Shown: piece after piece, positions 16,506 through 25,467 of the stretch
How positions within the stretch are numbered: the first letter of the stretch is position 1
Layout of the letters: every line of letters begins with the position of its first letter
From: Butyrivibrio sp. INlla21
GTDB lineage: Bacteria > Bacillota > Clostridia > Lachnospirales > Lachnospiraceae
Assembly: GCF_900116875.1 (NCBI RefSeq)
Contig: NZ_FPCC01000002.1
Location: 1-64,000 of the forward strand
Length of the DNA: 64,000 nucleotides
Direction of reading: 5' to 3'
Notes under the pieces: model-generated
Told to the model about the DNA's origin: nothing
The model's database searches: none
What the model saw: only the letters and a program-made list of their open reading frames with translations
Made by a program: the position numbers and the translations under genes

Positions 16506-17648
16506 ATGCATTCAAGCCAAGATTTGTCGATATATGTGCACATTCCTTTTTGTGCACGCAAATGTCTTTATTGCGATTTTTTATCTTTTACGGCGGAAAA
16601 GGATCTGATCAATAGGTATTTTGACGCCCTTTCCAAAGAAATCTGTTTATATGCGGATACATACAAGGATTATACGGTAAAGTCGGTGTTCTTCGGAGGA
16701 GGAACACCTTCCTTACCTGATACCGAGTATATCTGCGATATTCTTGATCAATTACATTCCAAATTTAAATTCAGTGAGGATGTCGAGATCACGATTGAGA
16801 TGAATCCCGGAACAGCCTCTTTTGACAAGCTGATAAAATACAAGGCTGCCGGCATAAACAGGCTCAGCATAGGAGCACAGTCTTTTAATGACGATGAACT
16901 TAAGAAGCTCGGAAGGATACATGACTTTTCCACGTTTATTAAGACCTATGAGGATGCGGTGGAAGCGGGCTTTGAGAATATCAACATCGACCTGATGAGT
17001 GCTCTTCCGGGGCAGAGTCTTGAGACTTATCTTTCGACTTTGAAAAAGGCAGTTGAGCTTAAGCCTACGCATATTTCCGCTTACAGCCTTATTGTTGAGG
17101 AAGGCACACCCTTTTTTGACATGGAGCTTGATCTTCCGGATGAAGACACAGACCGCCTTATGTACCATGAGACCAAGAGAATCCTTGCAGAGAGCGGCTA
17201 TCACAGATATGAGATTTCCAATTATGCATTGGGAGACGGTGAAAAGAACGAGTGCTATCACAACAAGGTTTACTGGGAACGCGGAAACTATCTCGGACTG
17301 GGGCTTGGCGCATCTTCGATGATAGAAAATGTGCGATTTAGCAATATCACTGATATAATGGAATATATCGGCAGACTTTCAGCCTCAGAGAGCGTCGTTT
17401 CGGAAAAAGAAGAGCTTTCTTTGGAATCTCAGATGGAGGAGTTCATGTTCTTGGGGCTTCGGCTTGTAAAGGGCGTTGACATGGATCTTTTTTACAGGCA
17501 GTTTGGGAAAAAGGCAGAGGATGTCTACGGAGATGTTATTGTAAAGTACAAGACACTCGGACTTATAGAGACAGACGGAAACAGATTAAGGCTTACCGAA
17601 AAGGGGCTTGATGTCAGCAATACGGTAATGGCGGAGTTCTGCTTTTGA
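16506..17648 (+). CDS. hemW: Heme chaperone HemW, radical SAM
   Basis: A protein of 380 residues. The radical SAM cluster motif is CARKCLYCDF (~17-26); it is followed by FFGGGTPSL and GINRLSIGAQSFND, which identify the HemW/HemN-like family. The CxxxCxxC motif without an extra N-terminal Cys fits HemW rather than coproporphyrinogen dehydrogenase. HemW binds heme and inserts it in target proteins. The lepA-hemW order is common in Firmicutes and suggests co-transcription. Confidence 0.93.
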   Translation: MHSSQDLSIYVHIPFCARKCLYCDFLSFTAEKDLINRYFDALSKEICLYADTYKDYTVKSVFFGGGTPSLPDTEYICDILDQLHSKFKFSEDVEITIEMNPGTASFDKLIKYKAAGINRLSIGAQSFNDDELKKLGRIHDFSTFIKTYEDAVEAGFENINIDLMSALPGQSLETYLSTLKKAVELKPTHISAYSLIVEEGTPFFDMELDLPDEDTDRLMYHETKRILAESGYHRYEISNYALGDGEKNECYHNKVYWERGNYLGLGLGASSMIENVRFSNITDIMEYIGRLSASESVVSEKEELSLESQMEEFMFLGLRLVKGVDMDLFYRQFGKKAEDVYGDVIVKYKTLGLIETDGNRLRLTEKGLDVSNTVMAEFCF

Positions 17649-17706
17649 CAGGGTAAAAGAGCTTAAGCGGAGCCGAATATAATAAATCGGGGAAAAGGGG
17701 AATACG

Positions 17707-18300
17707 ATGAATTACAATTTCTTTGCACTTATTTCAAGAATGAAATACATAGACAGATGGGCGCTTATGCGTAACACAAGGCAGGAGAATCTCTGCGAGC
17801 ATTCAATGGAGGTTGCTATGATCGCGCATGCGCTTTGCACCATAGGAAATGTGCGTTACGGCAAGAATCTCGATGCCAATAAGGCCGCTCTTATCGGGCT
17901 TTATCACGATGCTTCGGAGATTATAACCGGAGATATGCCTACGCCCGTTAAATATTTTAATAAGGACTTGAAGAAAGCATATAAGGAAGTTGAAGCGATC
18001 GCAGATGATAAGCTTCTTGAAAAGCTTCCCGATGACTTAAGGCCATCTTTTGAAGCTATTTTCAAGGCGGATGATAATGACGATGAGCGTTATATGAGAA
18101 GACTTGTAAAAGCTGCGGACAAGCTGTCTGCGCTTATCAAATGTATGGCTGAGACAGGTGCGGGCAACAGCGAGTTCAGAACAGCAAAAGAGAGCACGGA
18201 GAAGACGATAAGGAGCCTTTATCAGGAGCTTCCCGAGGTTCTCGACTTTGTAAATGAGTTCCTGTCTTCATATGGCAATACTTTGGATGAACTTACTTGA
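17707..18300 (+). CDS. yfbR: YfbR-like 5'-deoxynucleotidase (HD domain)
   Basis: A protein of 197 residues matching the family length. Metal ligands are seen in CEHSMEVAMIAHAL and GLYHDASEIITGDMPTPVKY, the characteristic HD pair and loop. It dephosphorylates deoxynucleoside 5'-monophosphates in nucleotide salvage. GGGG(A)AAAGGGG lies upstream of the ATG. It stands alone between hemW and a separately promoted HD protein. Confidence 0.92.
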   Translation: MNYNFFALISRMKYIDRWALMRNTRQENLCEHSMEVAMIAHALCTIGNVRYGKNLDANKAALIGLYHDASEIITGDMPTPVKYFNKDLKKAYKEVEAIADDKLLEKLPDDLRPSFEAIFKADDNDDERYMRRLVKAADKLSALIKCMAETGAGNSEFRTAKESTEKTIRSLYQELPEVLDFVNEFLSSYGNTLDELT

Positions 18301-18306
18301 TTGTCA

Positions 18307-18335
18307 TTGATTTTTTACCTGGTAGGAATGATAAT
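18307..18335 (+). promoter_or_regulatory. Promoter for the HD-GYP-like gene
   Basis: TTGATT (18307-18312), a 17-base spacer, then GATAAT (18330-18335). It gives a leader of ~35 bases ahead of the AGGAGAAAG RBS of the HD gene and may serve pilT too. Confidence 0.55.
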
Positions 18336-18377
18336 TATATGTAAATAGAAGGATTTTTTTCGGAGGAGAAAGAAGGC

Positions 18378-19499
18378 ATGCTTTTTATTAAGTGTGATGA
18401 GTTGAAACCGGGGATGAGGCTTGCAAGGCCGATTTACAGCAAGAAGGGAGCTCTTTTGTATGATAGGGCGCATGTTCTTAAGGATATGCAGAGTATCGAG
18501 AATATCAAGAACTTCGGTCTTATCGGCGTCTTTATCTTAGAGCCCGCGGAGCCTGTTCCGCCTATGACACAGGATGATATTGAATTTGAGAGGTTTCAGA
18601 CGGTCATGTACCATGAGATCATGGATGAAATGGAGCATATCGTCAAGACCCATAAACAGGAGCATTTCCCGAATATTTGTGCTCAGATAATCAAGAGCTA
18701 CGGTAACCTGAACAAGAAGATCACGTTCCAGCAGGCTCTTAGAAGTACAGAAGATTATATCTACAAGCATTCATTAAATGTAGGTATTTTAAGTGCCATG
18801 ATATGCCATTCACTCGGCGTGTCGTTGTCAGACCAGAATGAAGCGGTTATGGCGGGAGTTATCCACGACATAGGAAAGCTTACACTTAACGCAGAGCTTC
18901 AGTCCAAGCTTAACTGTTCACAGGAGGAGCTTTCAGTTATCGATGCTCATGAAGTTGCGGGATATCCCATCATTGATGATGCATTTTCTTTCTTGCCGAA
19001 TGTAAGGCGTGCTTGTAATCAGTCGAGAAAGATTCTCTATGATTATTGGCGCAATAATATAGTTGATACGAGCAAGGCTCTTATCTCTGCAAAGGTACTT
19101 GTTGTTGCGGGCGTTTTCGATAAGGAGACAGCCGTGAGAGTAGATGATGCGCCTATTTCAGAGGTGCTTGTCATCAGGAAGATGATGCAGAGAAGTGATG
19201 TTTTTGACCACAAGGTAGTAAAAGCGCTTGTTGATTCGCTCAACATTCTTTTCCCCGGCGTAAGTGTCGAGCTTAATACCGGCGAGAAGGCGCTTGTTAT
19301 AAGAACCAACGAGGCTGATTTCTTAAGACCTACGGTGCTCAGCTTTAAGGATAATACAATTATCGACCTCTCCAATAGGGGCGCATATGGTAATCTCGAG
19401 ATAGTAGATATCATGAAAACAATGGACAACCGCTATATCATGGATACTTCCAAGATGAAAGCTCTTGGATTCTCCGTTGATGAGCCTGAGTATGTCTGA
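18378..19499 (+). CDS. HD-GYP-type protein lacking the GYP motif
   Basis: A protein of 373 residues. The N terminus (LFIKCDELKPGMRLARPIYS) is the usual lead-in of HD-GYP proteins. HD landmarks remain: YKHSLNVGILSAMIC and VIHDIGKLTL, then HEVAGY. The HHExxDGxGYP stretch is replaced by RRACNQSRKILYDYW, and the later VADVFDA-type block reads VVAGVFDKE. Cyclic-di-GMP hydrolysis is therefore doubtful; it may bind a ligand or a partner instead. It lies 15 bases upstream of pilT. Confidence 0.8.
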   Translation: MLFIKCDELKPGMRLARPIYSKKGALLYDRAHVLKDMQSIENIKNFGLIGVFILEPAEPVPPMTQDDIEFERFQTVMYHEIMDEMEHIVKTHKQEHFPNICAQIIKSYGNLNKKITFQQALRSTEDYIYKHSLNVGILSAMICHSLGVSLSDQNEAVMAGVIHDIGKLTLNAELQSKLNCSQEELSVIDAHEVAGYPIIDDAFSFLPNVRRACNQSRKILYDYWRNNIVDTSKALISAKVLVVAGVFDKETAVRVDDAPISEVLVIRKMMQRSDVFDHKVVKALVDSLNILFPGVSVELNTGEKALVIRTNEADFLRPTVLSFKDNTIIDLSNRGAYGNLEIVDIMKTMDNRYIMDTSKMKALGFSVDEPEYV

Positions 19500-19514
19500 T
19501 TCAAAAGGGGTACT

Positions 19515-20576
19515 ATGTCAAAGATTGAAGAGATCTTAAAAGAAGCAAAAGAAAGAGGGGCATCCGACGTACATATCACGGTCGGCCTTCCTCCCAAGAT
19601 GAGACTTAACGGTAATCTTATCGCTATGGATAATTACGAAAAGATGATGCCGTCCGACACTCAGGAGATTGCTGAAGAGATCATGAATGAGAAACAGAGG
19701 CAGAAGCTTGAGGAGAACGGACAGCACGATATGTCTTTCTCAATCCCGGGAGTAGGTCGTTTCAGACTAAATCTCTTTAGACAAAGAGGTTCTGTCGCTA
19801 TGGCTTTCAGAGTTGTTGCAACCAAGATCCCGACAGCCGAGAGCCTCGGAATACCTGAGACTGTAATAGATCTTTATAAGAAAAAAAGAGGACTCATACT
19901 TGTTACTGGACCGACCGGAAGCGGTAAGTCGACAACGCTCGCTTCCATTATCGATATGATAAACAACAACAGGGAAGCGCATGTAATAACGCTTGAAGAC
20001 CCTATCGAGTTCACATACCAGCACAGACTCTCTATCGTTAACCAAAGAGAGATCGGAACGGATTCCAATTCGTACGCCAATGCGCTTAGAGCGGCACTTC
20101 GAGAGGATCCCGATGTCATTCTTGTCGGAGAGATGAGAGATCTTGAGACAATAAGCACGGCCATTACAGCTGCGGAGACCGGACATCTTGTGCTTTCTAC
20201 CGTTCATACGATCGGAGCATCCAACACGGTCGACAGACTTATCGATGTATTCCCGTCTCATCAACAGCAGCAGATCAGGATTCAGCTTGCGGGAGTACTT
20301 GAAGCGGTTATTTCCCAGCAGCTTATTCCGTCGGCAGACGGCGTTTCAAGAAGCGCAGCGTTCGAAGTGCTTCATGTCAACAGCGCTGTGAGAAACCTCA
20401 TCCGTGAAGGTAAGTCTCATCAGCTTATTACTTATATGCAGACGTACAGGAAGCAGGGCATGATCACAATGGACGACGCCATCCTTGATCTCTACAGAGC
20501 GCAGAAGATATCTCGCGAGATGGCGCTTCAGTTTGCTCAGGACCCCGAGACCATGCAGAACAAGATGCTGCGGTGA
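19515..20576 (+). CDS. pilT: PilT-family twitching motility ATPase
   Basis: A protein of 353 residues, the normal PilT length. It has ASDVHITVGLPPKMRLNG at the N terminus, Walker A GPTGSGKSTTL (~134), the Asp box EDPIEFTY, Walker B DPDVILVGEMRD, the His box AAETGHLVLSTVHT and the PilT tail signature (AI)xxQQLIP. It powers type IV pilus retraction in the cytoplasm. No other pilus gene is in the window, so the rest of the machine must lie elsewhere. It probably shares a transcript with the HD-type gene. Confidence 0.92.
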   Translation: MSKIEEILKEAKERGASDVHITVGLPPKMRLNGNLIAMDNYEKMMPSDTQEIAEEIMNEKQRQKLEENGQHDMSFSIPGVGRFRLNLFRQRGSVAMAFRVVATKIPTAESLGIPETVIDLYKKKRGLILVTGPTGSGKSTTLASIIDMINNNREAHVITLEDPIEFTYQHRLSIVNQREIGTDSNSYANALRAALREDPDVILVGEMRDLETISTAITAAETGHLVLSTVHTIGASNTVDRLIDVFPSHQQQQIRIQLAGVLEAVISQQLIPSADGVSRSAAFEVLHVNSAVRNLIREGKSHQLITYMQTYRKQGMITMDDAILDLYRAQKISREMALQFAQDPETMQNKMLR

Positions 20577-20630
20577 TAGGTGGTGTGCCGCGGAAGTGTT
20601 CTTGGCGGCATGCACATATTGGCAAGATTT

Positions 20631-20661
20631 GAGCTTAGCACTAGGTGCTGGGCTCTTTTTT
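20631..20661 (+). terminator. Intrinsic terminator after pilT
   Basis: GAGCTTAGCAC (20631-20641) pairs with GTGCTGGGCTC (20645-20655) with one mismatch and runs into TTTTTTTA. Confidence 0.8.
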
Positions 20662-21119
20662 TATTGCTTTCCTGCAAGGAGCGGTCAACATCTGAATCAG
20701 GGAATGGCAGTGCTTTATCCCGCTCCTGCTTGGGCGTAGTTTATCAGCCGGAAAAGGATTGTCAATCCTTTTTCTCGGCTGATAATTCGTTGATCAAGCA
20801 GGAAAGGAATAATGTGGCAGGCCAAGGCCTGCCCGGTGTACCGCCTGGAGAGAAAAAAGAGCGCAGCGGCGGTACGAAAGTCTAGGAATGCACCGCCTGA
20901 GAAGAAAAACAAGCGTAGCAGCGGTAATTATTGCCGATTATATGCCGCTGGGAGGCAGTTTTGTTTTTGGTTCAGATATTTACAAATCCTCCAAGATTTG
21001 ATACATTATTCTTCGTGATAATTCTTTAAGAAGGTCACTTCGTTCGAGGTGATTTTTCCCAAGATTGATTTTTAAAAGACAAAAGGCTTGAACAATTAAA
21101 AAGAGAAAAGAGGAAGTAA
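20662..21119. other. Non-coding spacer with a series of hairpins
   Basis: No convincing gene. Visible structures: TTATCAGCCG (20741-20750) with CGGCTGATAA (20776-20785) enclosing AAGGATTG/CAATCCTT; the palindrome GGCAGGCC-AA-GGCCTGCC (20816-20833); GTACCGCC (20838-20845) with GGCGGTAC (20868-20875); and ACCGC (20892-20896) with GCGGT (20921-20925). The last two share the layout CCGCCTG(G)AGA...AGCG(C/T)AGC..GGT and look like diverged copies. A further small hairpin with TCACTTCG/CGAGGTGA precedes T's near 21035. It is a structured RNA or REP-like cluster; the function is unknown. Confidence 0.6.
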
Positions 21120-22694
21120 ATGTTTAGTTCAATTACTTCGGGAGCCGTTAGGGGCATTGACTCTTACATTATGAAGGTTGAGGTCGATGTGTCGGATGGG
21201 CTGCCCGGATTCAATATGGTTGGCTTTATGAGCGGCGACGTGAAGGAGGCCGGCGCCAGAGTTAAGGTTGCGCTTAAGAACGTGGGATACAAGGTTCCGG
21301 TTGCAAAGATTACGGTCAACCTTTCACCTGCGGTTATAAGAAAAGAAGGAATTGTTGTGGACCTGCCTATTGCGGTTGGTATTTTGACAGCGACGGGAGA
21401 TATCAAAGAGGAAGCGGTAAAAGGCATCCTATTTCTTGGCGAGATAGGTCTTGATGGCGACATTCGTCCGATAAAGGGAACGCTTCCCATAGTTACTAAG
21501 GCTAAGAGCAAGGGATACAAGACGATAATCCTGCCTACGAAGAATGCCAAAGAGGGCGCGGTAGTGCCCGGTATGAAGATTGTGGGAATCAGTTCGCTTC
21601 AGGAAGTTATAGCATATCTGTCTGCGAACGAGAAGGAGCGCGACGAGCTTATTCCACCGACGAAGGTTGATATAAAGAGTCTTTTCACCGAAAAAGATAT
21701 CTACGATGACAAGCTTGATTTCTCCGATATTAACGGGCAAGCAGGAGCCAAAAGAGCTGCCGAGATAGCCGCGGCGGGCTTCCATCATCTTTTGCTGGTG
21801 GGGCCGCCGGGAACGGGAAAAAGCATGATAGCAAAGAGAATTCCTACTATTCTTCCGCCGTTGTCGGAAGATGAGAGCATGGAAGTTACAACAATTTATT
21901 CCGTTGCGGGAAGAATGCCCGATAACAAGGCGCTTATCACCAAAAGACCTTTCATGAGCACTCATCACATGGTGACGGAATCGGCGCTTGTAGGAGGTGG
22001 AGGACTTCCGAGGCCGGGGCTCATCTCTCTTGCGCACAGAGGAGTTCTTTTTCTTGATGAGATGCCTGAGTTTTCAAGGTCGCTTATTGATATGCTCAGG
22101 CAGCCCATGGAAGATAAGGTTGTAAATATAACAAGAAGCAAGGGGAATTATGCTTATCCCGCGGATTTCCAGCTTGTCGGCGCGATGAATCCCTGCCCGT
22201 GCGGCTATTATCCCGACAGGAACAAGTGTACCTGTCTTCCGCATGAGATTAAGAGATATCTATCACACATTTCGGGACCTATCCTGGACAGAATAGATAT
22301 CGTGGTCGAAGTGCCAAAGGTAGATATTGCCGATCTTTCGGCAGGATACAAAAGAGCCGGTGAATCAAGCAAACAGATTCGCGAAAGAGTGATGAGAGCA
22401 AGAAAGATTCAGGAAGAGAGATTTGCGGGAACCGGGATTTCTTTTAACTCGCAGATGACTCCGAAGGAGATAGATAAATACTGTAAGCTGGGAAGCGTTG
22501 AGCAAGCGTTCATGGAGCATACGTTTTGTACGATGGAGCTAAGTGCCAGGGCATATCATAAAATTCTTAAGCTTGCGAGGACGATCGCTGATCTTGACGG
22601 CTCCGAAAGAATAGAAAAGATACATCTGATGGAGGCTTTTGGCTATAGAATGTCCGACGGACAATATTGGAACAGCAGAGAGGAAAGTGAATGA
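21120..22694 (+). CDS. comM: YifB/ComM-family Mg chelatase-like AAA+ ATPase
   Basis: A protein of 524 residues. The N-terminal Lon-protease-like fold begins MFSSITSGAVRGIDSY; the AAA+ core has Walker A GPPGTGKSMIA (~230), FLDEMPEFSR and the zinc-binding-like NPCPCGYYPD...CTC stretch. The C-terminal helical part ends with LDGSERIEKIHLMEAFGYR. ComM relatives act as branch-migration helicases during natural transformation. It overlaps dprA by four bases, a classic pairing that supports a DNA-uptake role. Confidence 0.93.
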   Translation: MFSSITSGAVRGIDSYIMKVEVDVSDGLPGFNMVGFMSGDVKEAGARVKVALKNVGYKVPVAKITVNLSPAVIRKEGIVVDLPIAVGILTATGDIKEEAVKGILFLGEIGLDGDIRPIKGTLPIVTKAKSKGYKTIILPTKNAKEGAVVPGMKIVGISSLQEVIAYLSANEKERDELIPPTKVDIKSLFTEKDIYDDKLDFSDINGQAGAKRAAEIAAAGFHHLLLVGPPGTGKSMIAKRIPTILPPLSEDESMEVTTIYSVAGRMPDNKALITKRPFMSTHHMVTESALVGGGGLPRPGLISLAHRGVLFLDEMPEFSRSLIDMLRQPMEDKVVNITRSKGNYAYPADFQLVGAMNPCPCGYYPDRNKCTCLPHEIKRYLSHISGPILDRIDIVVEVPKVDIADLSAGYKRAGESSKQIRERVMRARKIQEERFAGTGISFNSQMTPKEIDKYCKLGSVEQAFMEHTFCTMELSARAYHKILKLARTIADLDGSERIEKIHLMEAFGYRMSDGQYWNSREESE

Positions 22695-23947
22695 CAGGAA
22701 AATTAACTGAGAATGATTACGCGCTTTGGTTATTTAACATACGAGGAATAGGAAATAAATCAATAGATAAACTCCTTTGCGGAGACAGAACCTGCAAGGA
22801 AATATACGGCATGGATAAAAAAGAGCTTTCGATGTTTTTAAGTGAAAAGCAAGTTGATTCACTTATAAAATCAAGAAATGTCTGGGATTTTGAAAAAGAA
22901 AGAAGAAAGCTTGAAAACAAAGGAATTAGATTTATTTCAAGAATAGATGATGAGTATCCCGAGAAACTAAAGAATATAGCAGACCCGCCGTTTGCGCTGT
23001 ACGTGAAGGGAAGATTGCCCAATCCGGATAAGCCGGCTGTAGCCATTATCGGAGCCAGAATGTGCTCTGAGTACGGAAGGTATATGGCAAGGCAGATCGG
23101 AAGAGGACTTGCTTTTGCGGGAGTGCAGGTTATAAGCGGAATGGCAAGAGGAGTTGACGGGATCAGCCAAAAGGCGGCACTTCAGGCCGGAGGCGCATCC
23201 TATGCGATCGTCGGAAGCGGCGTGGATGTTTGCTATCCCGATGACAACAGAGATGTGTATGAGGAACTGTGCCTTAGCGGAGGAGTGATATCGGAGTATC
23301 CGCCGGGAACTGAGCCCAAAGCCAACTTTTTTCCTATGAGAAACAGGATAATCAGTGCGCTTTCGGATGTTGTTGTGGTTGTGGAAGCAAGGCGCAAATC
23401 CGGAACGCAGATCACGGTGGATACCGCGCTTGAACAGGGAAAAGAGGTTTTGGCATGCCCGGGAAGGCTGACGGATCGGTTGAGCGATGGTTGCAATTAC
23501 TTGATAAGCCAGGGTGCCGGTGTAGTTATTGATGTAAATGATGTCATCGACAGGCTCTGGCATGTGAGGAGTCGCGCAGCATCGCAAAACAGAGCACTTC
23601 AAATGTCCACCGCAGATGCGCAGAACAAACCACTTCACATGCCTGTCGTGGCTGCTCAAACCGGATCGCAATCTCCGTCCCCCGGCTCCGAGCAGGTGCC
23701 TGCCGCTACTACGCAAGCCCCGTCCCCAGAGACTACTTTTGCAGAGCCGGAACCCGAAGAAGCCCTTGAAACCGCGATTCTTGAAAGCGTTGACGTAATT
23801 CCGATTTCTTCTTCCGGCATTATGGAGAAGATTTCGGAGAGAGGAATCGAGATTTCCGTTCCGGAACTCATGAAGAAACTTTTTGACATGAGCAATATGG
23901 GAAAACTCTCACAAAATGGGGTTTACTTCTTAAAAAGGGAGTTTTAA
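22691..23947 (+). CDS. dprA: DNA-processing protein DprA
   Basis: A protein of 418 residues. The Rossmann fold has VAIIGARMCSEYGRYMAR (~117) and VISGMARGVDGISQ, the DprA signature, then FFPMRNRIISALSD. A Pro/Ser/Gln/Ala-rich linker (~305-350) separates it from a winged helix ending LSQNGVYFLKREF. DprA loads RecA on incoming single-stranded DNA. Its ATG overlaps the comM stop (ATGA). The linker is longer than usual. No topA follows; the next gene is a separately promoted sugar-binding protein. Confidence 0.93.
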   Translation: MTGKLTENDYALWLFNIRGIGNKSIDKLLCGDRTCKEIYGMDKKELSMFLSEKQVDSLIKSRNVWDFEKERRKLENKGIRFISRIDDEYPEKLKNIADPPFALYVKGRLPNPDKPAVAIIGARMCSEYGRYMARQIGRGLAFAGVQVISGMARGVDGISQKAALQAGGASYAIVGSGVDVCYPDDNRDVYEELCLSGGVISEYPPGTEPKANFFPMRNRIISALSDVVVVVEARRKSGTQITVDTALEQGKEVLACPGRLTDRLSDGCNYLISQGAGVVIDVNDVIDRLWHVRSRAASQNRALQMSTADAQNKPLHMPVVAAQTGSQSPSPGSEQVPAATTQAPSPETTFAEPEPEEALETAILESVDVIPISSSGIMEKISERGIEISVPELMKKLFDMSNMGKLSQNGVYFLKREF

Positions 23948-24049
23948 GCGGAAGAAAAGGAAACGTTCCCGGTAACGATACCGAAATTCCAAAAAGTCAA
24001 TGTGCATTTTATATAAATCGATAATGAAATAATCATAGAATGTGCTTTA

Positions 24050-24099
24050 TTGACAAAAAACCGTCCAGGTCATAAGCTAATTTTAGAGCAACCGTTTGC
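24050..24099 (+). promoter_or_regulatory. Promoter and LacI-type operator of the sugar-uptake operon
   Basis: TTGACA (24050-24055), 17 bases, TAAGCT (24073-24078, a weak -10), then GCAACCGTTTGC (24088-24099) over the expected start point. The last is one base from the palindrome GCAAACGTTTGC bound by many LacI/CcpA-type regulators. A second GTTCCCGGTAAC-like dyad lies near 23965. The LacI-type gene at 27742 is the obvious candidate binder. Confidence 0.6.
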
Positions 24100-24141
24100 G
24101 CAATAACGTGCAAGCGGAATGTCAACTATGGAGGGTATAAA

Positions 24142-25374
24142 ATGAAAAAGAAATTGGTTTCAGTTTTAATGACTGCCACTGTCTTGGCAACTCTTTTTAC
24201 CGGATGCGGTAGCAAGAAGAGCGAGTTTGGCAGCGGTGAAGTTAAAGTGTGGGTGGCTGATAATGTAGTAGATTTTACAAACACTCAGATCGATGAGTTC
24301 AAAAAAGCTCATCCCGAATTTGAAGGATATACATTTAACGTCGAAGCTACCGGTGAAGGCGATGCAGCCGGCAACATGATCACAGACGTTAAGGCAGGTG
24401 CGGACGTATTTGTATTTGCTCAGGACCAGATCGCAAGACTTGTTTCTGCAGGAGCACTTGAGGAAGTTGAGCCTGAGAATGCCAAGAAGGTTAAGGCTGA
24501 GAACGATACAGGTGCTGTAGCAGCCGCAACTGTAGGTGACAAGCTTTATGCTTATCCCATCACATCAGATAACGGATATTTCCTTTACTATGACAAGAGT
24601 GTTGTAAAGGATCCTTCAACACTCGAAGGCATCGTTGCAGATTGTGAGGCAGCAGGAAAGAACTTCTACTTTGAGGCTAATTCAGGTTGGTATCAGACAG
24701 CATTCTTCTTCGGAACAGGTGCTGAGCTCTCATATGAGACAAACGATGAAGGTAACTTCACTAAGTGTAATGCTTCTTATGCATCACCCGAAGGTGTCGT
24801 AGCTCTTAAGGAGATCATTGAGCTTACTTCTTCAAAGGCTTTCAAGAACGGATCAGCCATCAGCAATGCAACTGACGTTGGTGCGATCGTTGACGGAACA
24901 TGGGATGCAGAAGCAGTTAAAGAAGTATTCGGTGACAACTACGCATGCGCTAAGCTTCCTTCATTTGAGGGAGCAGACGGCAAGACATATCAGATGAGCG
25001 GATTCGGTGGATTCAAGCTTCTCGGTGTTAAGCCTCAGGAAGATGAGAACAAGCTCGCTGTATGTGATGCACTCGCAGAGTTCCTTTCAAGCGAAGAGGT
25101 TCAGCTTGCTAGATACGAAGCAGTTAACTGGGGACCTTCAAACCTTAAAGCTCAGCAGTCAGACGTTGTAAAGGCCGATGTAGCTCTTTCAGCACTTGCA
25201 GATCAGCTTCAGTACACAATTCCTCAGGGACAGTATCCCGGAGAGTATTGGGATCTTGCAAAGTCACTCGGAGATTCTGTAATCGCAGGTGAGATTTCAG
25301 CAGCATCAAGTGATGACGATCTCAACAAGGCTCTTTCAGATTTCCAGGCAACATGTGAGAGTTACGTTAAATAA
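24142..25374 (+). CDS. Sugar ABC transporter substrate-binding lipoprotein (MalE-like)
   Basis: A protein of 410 residues. The signal peptide with lipobox LFTGC (Cys ~22) marks a lipoprotein. The mature part follows the cluster-B sugar-binding fold: KVWVADNVVDFTNTQIDEFK, GADVFVFAQDQIARLVSAGA, and VDGTWDAEAVKEVFGDNYAC near the middle. It resembles maltose/maltodextrin-binding proteins. Frequent strong-expression codons and its own promoter suggest high expression. A hairpin separates it from the permease genes. The true ligand is uncertain given the neighbouring beta-galactosidase. Confidence 0.88.
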   Translation: MKKKLVSVLMTATVLATLFTGCGSKKSEFGSGEVKVWVADNVVDFTNTQIDEFKKAHPEFEGYTFNVEATGEGDAAGNMITDVKAGADVFVFAQDQIARLVSAGALEEVEPENAKKVKAENDTGAVAAATVGDKLYAYPITSDNGYFLYYDKSVVKDPSTLEGIVADCEAAGKNFYFEANSGWYQTAFFFGTGAELSYETNDEGNFTKCNASYASPEGVVALKEIIELTSSKAFKNGSAISNATDVGAIVDGTWDAEAVKEVFGDNYACAKLPSFEGADGKTYQMSGFGGFKLLGVKPQEDENKLAVCDALAEFLSSEEVQLARYEAVNWGPSNLKAQQSDVVKADVALSALADQLQYTIPQGQYPGEYWDLAKSLGDSVIAGEISAASSDDDLNKALSDFQATCESYVK

Positions 25375-25398
25375 TTAAACGGATAAAAAGACTATGTG

Positions 25399-25425
25399 GG
25401 CTCGGATTCGTAATGTTTCCGAGCC
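25399..25425 (+). terminator. Intercistronic hairpin between binding protein and permeases
   Basis: GGCTCGGA (25399-25406) pairs perfectly with TCCGAGCC (25418-25425) and is followed by TATATAATAATTT rather than a clean T tract. It is likely a partial terminator or mRNA 3' stabiliser that raises binding-protein level over the permeases. Confidence 0.6.
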
Positions 25426-25467
25426 TATATAATAATTTAGAGTCAGATTAGAGAAAAGGAGCTGAAT

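Noticed and set aside
20485-20885. Two plus-strand frames across the pilT end and spacer
   Set aside because: They run through a terminator and hairpins, with no RBS; the spacer looks non-coding.
22967-23716. Minus-strand frame opposite dprA
   Set aside because: Arg/Ser/Cys-rich shadow composition and no start signal.
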